DNA of 64,000 nt from Hofstenia miamia. Taxonomy: Eukaryota; Xenacoelomorpha; Acoela. Position 1 is the stretch's first letter; each line of letters begins with the position of its first letter. Location: positions 2,375,426-2,439,425 of the forward strand of contig SCFE01000030.1 of the NCBI GenBank assembly GCA_004352715.1, in the 5' to 3' direction. Below are positions 57,278 through 64,000 of this stretch, in pieces. The position numbers and the translations under genes were made by a program. The notes below the pieces were generated by a model. It was not told where the DNA came from. It saw only the letters and a program-made list of their open reading frames with translations, and did not search any database.

Positions 57278-58070
57278 ATAGACGTTTATTATAGCACAAT
57301 TTAGATATACTTTATATGTAATCTCTAAACTTTTGAGTTTGTTTGTTTTTAAACATGGGATGGTTTGCTATTGGTGCGTTTTTATTTTCTCAAGTGATCA
57401 TTTTTTAACATTGAATTGGACCTCACATATGAATTCTATGCTGTGATCATTGAATACATATATTGGAATATAGAACTGCTATTTAATACTTTAGAAGAAA
57501 AATTATTTTAAGTTCACTGAAAACGTTCTCATTAACGGATGAGAATCTGATACATATGATCAAGTCCATTTTCGAAAATCATTATTGTCATGTCTAGTAT
57601 ATTAATATAGTACATGTATTGGCTGTTACGAGTGTAATGCACTGAATTCACTTTTTTGTGCATTGATGGGAGAACATTAACTTTATTTCGCACAATTGCT
57701 TTCTTCTGTCAGACACCTAATATTTTACTGTCAAACCCAAAGAAATTTAACAATGATTACAGCTTTTACATAAGTTATCTAAAGAAGAACCAAATTTGCT
57801 CCTAGTGATTATGATTATTGACAACATTTAACTACAAATGATGGAAGTATGAAGTGCTCGTAACCTTGGTTGTTATCTCACGACGATGATTTTTCTTTTG
57901 AAAAGTTTTTATGTGTTATCTTTGGTTTTTATACAACATAAAGCATGTTAATTTACTATGATTTTTTTTATCTATTTTCATTCCAATTATTTCCAAAAGC
58001 GAAACTAGCAACAATATTTCTATCAAATTGAAGAATTTAATATCACTGTGTTTGATACTCCAAAAATATA

Positions 58071-58072
<2 letters not shown>

Positions 58073-58131
<59 letters not shown>
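58073..58131. repeat. (AAT)n microsatellite
   Basis: About 19 pure AAT/TAA units. This is an unoccupied array of the same type that hosts the R4/Dong fragment at 54.6 kb. Confidence 0.95.
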
Positions 58132-58132
<1 letters not shown>

Positions 58133-58719
58133 TGCAAACAGGACTGTATATTGAATCTCTCGAGCAACGCATAACCAAGAGGATCATGCCCTACAGCAAA
58201 TCTTCATCATTGCTGATTTCCAAGAATTTTGACAGACAAAAATTCGAAATATGTTTGCCATATACTATATGTATTATCACATTTCGGTCCGAGGAATTGC
58301 ATTTTTATTATTATTAAATTTTGTTCATTTTGCACACGAAGTGTACAATTCCATGTATAGATGTTGGTAATTGAATATTGTTTATGATATCATTAAATCT
58401 CGTCTCATTGAGATAAATAGGAATGGTAAAAATTTTTGAATTTTAAACAAATCATGGTTATGAATTTTGTATGAATATTTCATAAATTAAAGTAATAAAT
58501 CATGAAGCACGTGCATCGCAAATAGGAAGTGTCAATTGAGGTACTTATTGAAAAATTCTGATAAATATTGAAAGGCTGTTTTCACGCTCTACTTCATTCA
58601 GTATTCACACACTTAAAAAAACTTATTTATTATTAAAAATATAAAAAAATTACTATTCAACAAAAGCAATTTTTTAAGAAAATTTTTAAAGTCAAACCAT
58701 TAAAAAAATTATTAAAAAA

Positions 58720-59148
58720 AATATTAATGTTTTTCACTTTTTCCCTATTTTAGAAACGATTTCTTTAGATTGCCTGCAATAAATATACTTCCATTATTTA
58801 AAACATTGCATACCTTTGCAGATTTATTTATATTTAAGCTAGACTTTGCAGTGAGAATGACTGCAGCACTTGTGGGCTTGCCCATTTGTGATGTGTGTGA
58901 TAAGAACACCAAATAATTAACGTTTAACTAAGTCTAAATACATTAAAAAATGAATAATGTATTGAATGTGAAATCATAACATGTACATGTATTCATACTG
59001 CAAATCATTTTTCTAATGAAAGCGTAATGATTCTTAACACTAGAAGTACCATTGCTCTTTGAGATTCATTTCACATGTAGCATTTTAATTCAAAAATTTT
59101 ACTTATGAAGATTCAAATTGATTATCATTATTTTGGAGGTGTATATAC
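58720..59148. repeat. 429-bp segment duplicated at 60913-61341, copy 1
   Basis: Identical as far as I can read to 60913-61341 (offset 2193). The second copy ends exactly at the 1-kb gap. No open frame or element signature inside. Confidence 0.9.
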
Positions 59149-59572
59149 CTGCTGTTGTTTTTAATGAATGCATACGCAAGTAAACAAAATTTTAGTTTGA
59201 GTAAATTTTGAAACATTTGATACTTCTAGTGTTAAAAAAATCACAACCATTATGTGTTTTGAAGTGCATGTCCAAAACCTCAAATTAAAATCCTATGCTG
59301 ATGTCAAAAGTTAGAAAAAATTAAAAAGTCCCATCTTAATGTAATGGTTTCCTAGAAATTTTAGTGTTTGTCCTTGTAGGCCTATCAATATTAGAGCCAA
59401 TACATTAATGCTTTCATCTTCAAGGAAATAAGTAAAAAAATCAAACTAATTTCGAATAAATTGCGAAGTTTAAATAACTTACTGCCGCGTATTCCACAAT
59501 TTATGTCAAGGATAAATGTTTGTTGTTAGAAATGTATTGGTTAATGTAAAGAAATATTAATTAAAAACATAC

Positions 59573-59700
59573 CCCGTGTTCGCGCATGACAGCTTTTCGG
59601 AATTCGGGGGGAATAATGCTGTACGCGGTTTAGAAACGGACTCGTGTGTTCGAAGAGTAGGAAAACTTTCCATCGAAGGAAATTTAATTGAACACCTTTT
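59573..59700 (-). promoter_or_regulatory. Possible KCNQ 5' UTR exon and promoter-proximal GC-rich patch
   Basis: A GC- and CpG-rich patch in AT-rich DNA, minus strand, ending in a good donor (CACGGG/GTATGT at 59572). Spliced to the acceptor at 56694 it would give a 5' leader. An ATG at 59587-59585 would open a short upstream frame of eight codons that stops at a TAA in the next exon, before the main start. The transcription start is not visible; the 59700 boundary is approximate. Confidence 0.35.
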
Positions 59701-60912
59701 TAATTACTTTAACAGACTCTATCGCTAATTACATCCCTCGAAACAGTTGAAGTGAAATGCTCGTTTAAGCGGTATCCACTTATAAATCCAAAGGAAATCT
59801 ACATAACAAAAACCAAAATTACATAGAACCATTTTTGGAAATTCATTTTGCATTTGCAAGAAAAATTTTCCAATAAATTTACTAATTGTTAAATTGCACG
59901 AGATGTATCAACATACTCCAATAGATGGCGTTAGTTAGTACATGTATATCATCAACTTAACTTAAAAAATTCAACTATAAATTAAAACTATAATAAAGAA
60001 TTCCTTAAAAGGCAAGGTGTACTTCGATTCTATGAGGAGAGCATTTAGAGCCTAATTCAAATTTATTCGCTCATTAAATATTTATGAACATAGTTTGTAA
60101 AACTGTATTTGAATTTTAACCTAATATATTCTACATTGCTTACATGCCTAGCCATAAATGCCAGAAAATTTAATTGTATGTAGTTTGAATAAGGCGAAGC
60201 AAATCTCCAGCATAATAATGAACAAACTAAATTTACTTGCAATCTATGCCTATTTACATGTATATGAGAGTATGACTATTTTGTAACCTGATATTTGCAT
60301 GCAGTTATAAGATGAGTTTTTGGATATTTAAGTAAAAATCATAGTAAAAATGAAAGATTTTAGAAAGGTCAATCCAAATATAGGGGAGAACAGAGCAGAT
60401 TGAGATGGTTTCCAAAACTTCCGTATATGTGAATCTAAAGAAATGTTTGGCTTGAATACATGATCAAAAGATTGTCCTTTATAAGAATAGGATGATAAAT
60501 TAAAAAGAATGTATTAAGCTCTGGTAGCGTTTTTGAGGATAAAAATGTTTATGATGTTCCAGCCTGTCCCTTAAAATAATAGTTTAACCTAATTAATATA
60601 ACAAAAAGAAGACATGATAAAAAGTATAATCTAAAATTAATCAGAGTGATAATAAATAGATACTAGTTGATGAAAGATAAACATGAACAAAGTCTTACAA
60701 TAGGGTTGGTTGGAATGCCCCAGACAGATTTGAATAACTAATACTTTGAAATATTGTTAATGTCATCAATTGAAGTTTAAAATCTATGTTAGTAGAATCA
60801 TATGTAGTTGTTTTGCCAGCCTGCTGATACTACCATCAAAATGGTAATCCATGTTGTTCCTCATCGCAATATCAAGTACGTTATACTGGCATCTAGTAAA
60901 TATATTTTACTT
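59701..60912. other. AT-rich stretch upstream of the KCNQ 5' exons
   Basis: No coding frame or repeat seen. If the gene model is right this holds the promoter (a TATAA-like string lies near 59780 on the minus strand, of little weight in AT-rich DNA). Confidence 0.35.
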
Positions 60913-61341
60913 AATATTAATGTTTTTCACTTTTTCCCTATTTTAGAAACGATTTCTTTAGATTGCCTGCAATAAATATACTTCCATTATTTAAAACATT
61001 GCATACCTTTGCAGATTTATTTATATTTAAGCTAGACTTTGCAGTGAGAATGACTGCAGCACTTGTGGGCTTGCCCATTTGTGATGTGTGTGATAAGAAC
61101 ACCAAATAATTAACGTTTAACTAAGTCTAAATACATTAAAAAATGAATAATGTATTGAATGTGAAATCATAACATGTACATGTATTCATACTGCAAATCA
61201 TTTTTCTAATGAAAGCGTAATGATTCTTAACACTAGAAGTACCATTGCTCTTTGAGATTCATTTCACATGTAGCATTTTAATTCAAAAATTTTACTTATG
61301 AAGATTCAAATTGATTATCATTATTTTGGAGGTGTATATAC
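60913..61341. repeat. 429-bp duplicated segment, copy 2, ending at gap
   Basis: Exact direct copy of 58720-59148, terminating at the gap edge. Either a recent duplication or an unresolved contig overlap. Confidence 0.9.
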
Positions 61342-62341
61342 NNNNNNNNNNNNNNNNNNNNNNNNNNNNNNNNNNNNNNNNNNNNNNNNNNNNNNNNNNN
61401 NNNNNNNNNNNNNNNNNNNNNNNNNNNNNNNNNNNNNNNNNNNNNNNNNNNNNNNNNNNNNNNNNNNNNNNNNNNNNNNNNNNNNNNNNNNNNNNNNNNN
61501 NNNNNNNNNNNNNNNNNNNNNNNNNNNNNNNNNNNNNNNNNNNNNNNNNNNNNNNNNNNNNNNNNNNNNNNNNNNNNNNNNNNNNNNNNNNNNNNNNNNN
61601 NNNNNNNNNNNNNNNNNNNNNNNNNNNNNNNNNNNNNNNNNNNNNNNNNNNNNNNNNNNNNNNNNNNNNNNNNNNNNNNNNNNNNNNNNNNNNNNNNNNN
61701 NNNNNNNNNNNNNNNNNNNNNNNNNNNNNNNNNNNNNNNNNNNNNNNNNNNNNNNNNNNNNNNNNNNNNNNNNNNNNNNNNNNNNNNNNNNNNNNNNNNN
61801 NNNNNNNNNNNNNNNNNNNNNNNNNNNNNNNNNNNNNNNNNNNNNNNNNNNNNNNNNNNNNNNNNNNNNNNNNNNNNNNNNNNNNNNNNNNNNNNNNNNN
61901 NNNNNNNNNNNNNNNNNNNNNNNNNNNNNNNNNNNNNNNNNNNNNNNNNNNNNNNNNNNNNNNNNNNNNNNNNNNNNNNNNNNNNNNNNNNNNNNNNNNN
62001 NNNNNNNNNNNNNNNNNNNNNNNNNNNNNNNNNNNNNNNNNNNNNNNNNNNNNNNNNNNNNNNNNNNNNNNNNNNNNNNNNNNNNNNNNNNNNNNNNNNN
62101 NNNNNNNNNNNNNNNNNNNNNNNNNNNNNNNNNNNNNNNNNNNNNNNNNNNNNNNNNNNNNNNNNNNNNNNNNNNNNNNNNNNNNNNNNNNNNNNNNNNN
62201 NNNNNNNNNNNNNNNNNNNNNNNNNNNNNNNNNNNNNNNNNNNNNNNNNNNNNNNNNNNNNNNNNNNNNNNNNNNNNNNNNNNNNNNNNNNNNNNNNNNN
62301 NNNNNNNNNNNNNNNNNNNNNNNNNNNNNNNNNNNNNNNNN
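61342..62341. other. Assembly gap, 1000 N
   Basis: Exactly 1000 N, probably a nominal length. The left flank is a duplicated segment and the right flank is a (TA)n run (62342-62358). Confidence 0.99.
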
Positions 62342-62394
62342 ATATATATATATATATACAATGTACTTGCATAGTTTAAATATAAAATGCAAAT

Positions 62395-62505
62395 ATAATT
62401 TACCGGCCAAAACAGGCCGAAAACCGGCCGGCCGGTATTAGCTGTTGCCGGCCAACTACCGGCCCCGGCCTTAAAATTTCCGGCCGGTTCCAACTCTGGG
62501 TGACC
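62395..62505. repeat. CCGG-word repeat arm
   Basis: ACCGGCC, AACAGGCCG, AACCGGCCGGCCGGT, TTGCCGGCC, ACTACCGGCCCCGGCC and TTCCGGCCGGTTCC occur within 100 bp, ending near CCAACTCTGGGTGACCC. It is strikingly GC-rich for this window. It is probably one arm of a word-built non-autonomous element whose other arm lies in the gap. Confidence 0.55.
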
Positions 62506-62744
62506 CACGACTGTTAAAAGAACTCAACCTGGAATCTGTTCTTAAATTTGTTCTGAAAACTTTACACCAGTTCAAAATTGTAAGTTATTCTTTAAATACC
62601 CAGCTCTGCTATCAATATCACTGACATTTCTTCTTTGCATTTACCCAAATTATGAATGTGTTTTCCATGGTCATAACTCAAGACCCTCCTATGGCTTTAC
62701 TACCACTGTGCTACCTCTCTCTTATCTGGTTTAAGATAGAGAAA

Positions 62745-63212
62745 ATGACTACTTACTCTCAATCATCACTAAAAACTCTTACTAAAGCAGAGTTAATAGA
62801 ATTAGTTCTAAATGAAGCTGAAAACCTCAACAAAATGGAAACCAGAATGCTATCCCTGGAAAACCCACTTTCAACCACTTCCAAATCCCAAAAAGACGTC
62901 AACTTTGTTACCCAGGAACAATTTTCAGTATTTGAAGCATCCATGTGGGAAAACCTAAATGTATTTCATACTAATATCATAGAAACAATTACAAACTTAA
63001 TGAAACCAAACACTAATCCGAGTCAACCATCCCAAGTGGCAGCATCAAAGATCTATCCTGATCCATCACAAGGATTAATCCCATCAATGCCACCACCAAG
63101 TCTGTCTGCATTCAAACCAATCCCACAACCAATAGTATCGCCTATAGTAGTAAGTCCTCACGCTATATTGGACACTAAATCTAGAAAAAGAGTTTCTATG
63201 CTACCCAATTAA
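62745..63212 (+). pseudogene. LTR-retrotransposon gag, N-terminal part (ends at in-frame stop)
   Basis: About 155 codons from an ATG at 62745 (MTTYSQSSLKTLTKAELIEL), chosen over the ATG at 62652 because the intervening 31 residues are hydrophobic and unlike the rest. A Leu/Glu/Asn-rich stretch that could form a coiled coil (residues 8-45) is followed by a Pro-rich linker (PNTNPSQPSQ, PSMPPPSLSAFKPIPQP). It stops at a TAA (63210-63212). The same frame reopens at once and continues into a capsid-like domain, so this is probably a single gag broken by a nonsense change. Confidence 0.6.
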
Positions 63213-63242
63213 CTGCTAAAAACTGATCTAAAGTTACATAAA

Positions 63243-63797
63243 ATGCCACAATGCTTCACCAGGAAATTCAATATAAAAAGCCAAACTTTCAGGGAATGGA
63301 TAGTTCTTTTTGAAATATACCTCATACAACAGCACATGACAAAGCAAAATGGAACAACACAACTGCCTCTCTTCTTAAAACATCAAGCCTTACAAGTATA
63401 CCTCAAATTGGACGTCACAGTCAAAACAGATTACAAGAAACTAGTAACTGCAATGAACAACCAATTCAATAACAAATGCACATGCAAACAAAACAGAATG
63501 AAACTATGCACATGCAGGCTAGAAAAAGATGAAGACATTATCAATTACATCCACAAAGTAGATTGCCTCCTTTGTCTATCCCAAGAAGAAGAACGCTATT
63601 ATGCACAAGATCTATACTCATACATTCATGCAGTACTACCACCAGTCATGCAAAAGAGATTCAAAAACAAGTGCAATATTGATGATGACATTAATGTAGC
63701 ATCACCCAAAAAGAATAAGCTGCAAACCAAAGAGATCAGCGTTGAAAGATTAACAGTGATTAAATGTAATCAAAAAATGATTGTAAAATTTAGTTGA
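63243..63797 (+). pseudogene. LTR-retrotransposon gag, capsid-like domain
   Basis: In the same frame as the preceding segment. It reads TFREWIVLFEIYLIQQH, then LFLKHQALQVYLKLD, then YKKLVTAMNNQFNN, then LEKDEDIINYIHKVDCLL and HAVLPPVMQKRF. This order (Trp and FE in the first helix, a central LxxxAxxxYxxL helix, DYxxLxxxLxxxF, then a D/E-rich helix with Y) is the capsid (retrotransposon gag) fold of Gypsy/BEL-type elements. Several Cys occur, but no CCHC knuckle is seen before the stop at 63797. No protease, RT, integrase or LTR is visible before the window ends. Confidence 0.65.
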
Positions 63798-64000
63798 TTA
63801 TCTTATTCATTTTGTAATATGCAACTAAGTTACAATATTGTACATTATGAGAAAAATACCGGAGCTGATTAAGTAATATTTGACAAATTGTAACAAGCAA
63901 AATTACGCTTACGTAAGAACAGCCATATTGGCAGAAGATTAATTCAAAATTCAAAATCGGCAGGTACTTAGAACTTTTTAAATAAATAGCTTAGAATTTA

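Larger units (their letters stand above)
17272..59700 (-). other. KCNQ: KCNQ-family potassium channel gene, 5' part (gene model)
   Basis: Minus-strand gene model built from four segments: about 59700-59573 (possible 5' UTR exon), 56694-56575 (start codon), 19187-19048, and 17539-17272 (pre-S1 and start of S1). Exon phases agree throughout: AG joined to G, and A joined to TG. The introns are about 2.9, 37.4 and 1.5 kb and hold most of the transposons in this window. KCNQ channels are six-helix tetrameric delayed-rectifier (M-type/IKs-type) potassium channels of the plasma membrane. Only the cytoplasmic N terminus and the first residues of S1 are seen here. The last exon is well supported by homology. 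The upstream joins are inferred from splice signals and phase. Confidence 0.6.

Noticed and set aside
61292-62508. Several long frames on both strands across the gap at 61342-62341
   Set aside because: They are made of N with short AT-repeat flanks; no coding evidence.
62652-62744. ATG at 62652 as the gag start
   Set aside because: The extra 31 residues are hydrophobic and unlike the following gag sequence; the ATG at 62745 fits better.
1-64000. CRISPR arrays, operons, bacterial promoters or rRNA
   Set aside because: No regularly spaced repeats and no dense coding; composition and spliced exons indicate a eukaryotic genome.

Overview
This is an AT-rich eukaryotic window, most likely from an invertebrate animal. 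The evidence is long AT-rich introns, dense (TA)n and (TAA)n microsatellites, and relics of Penelope, CR1/jockey-like, R4/Dong-like, hAT and LTR elements. I see no bacterial-style gene packing, rRNA, tRNA or CRISPR array. The species cannot be named from this sequence. There are assembly gaps at 3355-4354, 26152-26369, 40831-40850 and 61342-62341, and single N joins at 2507, 6202 and 53857.

The only host gene I can support is the 5' end of a KCNQ (Kv7) voltage-gated potassium channel gene on the minus strand. The anchor exon (17272-17539) encodes the N-terminal stretch ending in RVYNFLERPRG and the start of membrane helix S1. It ends in a GTAAGT donor, in phase 2, three codons after the conserved Tyr-His, which is where I recall vertebrate KCNQ1 exon 1 ending. 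A phase-compatible upstream exon lies at 19048-19187. A phase-compatible start-codon exon in a GC-rich patch lies at 56575-56694. A possible 5' UTR exon lies at about 59573-59700. The implied introns are about 2.9, 37.4 and 1.5 kb, so most of the window is intron of this gene filled with repeats. No exon for the rest of S1-S6 was found between 1 and 17271; those exons probably lie beyond the window or in a gap.

Layout: 1.8-3.35 kb holds two head-to-tail Penelope-like copies (minus), each followed by a hammerhead-ribozyme-like core. 4.4-17.2 kb is mostly featureless AT-rich DNA with GGGAT-word repeat fragments. 17.3-19.2 kb holds two KCNQ exons. 19.4-23.7 kb holds a GCGCTAAAT-word repeat and a decayed LINE (minus). 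25.6-27.05 kb holds an R4/Dong-like element with a CCHC knuckle and a restriction-like endonuclease. 28.8-38.7 kb holds several MITEs, a 1.5-kb fold-back element and two hAT transposase relics. 44.97-45.24 kb holds a LINE relic (plus). 47.97-48.09 kb holds an unassigned candidate exon. 52.8-54.5 kb holds a CR1/jockey-like LINE (minus). 54.6-54.86 kb holds an R4/Dong 3' fragment inside a TAA array. 56.6-59.7 kb holds the KCNQ 5' exons. 62.7-63.8 kb holds an LTR-retrotransposon gag broken by one in-frame stop.

Two themes recur. Several gap joins carry duplicated contig ends, and collapsing them puts the interrupted element frames back in register, so these are assembly artefacts and not biology. 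Separately, many short elements have arms built from one short word (GGCTC, CGGGT, CCGG, GGGAT, GAAAAATG, GCATAGTAGCGAGA, GCGCTAAAT), which is an unusual shared style of non-autonomous element.
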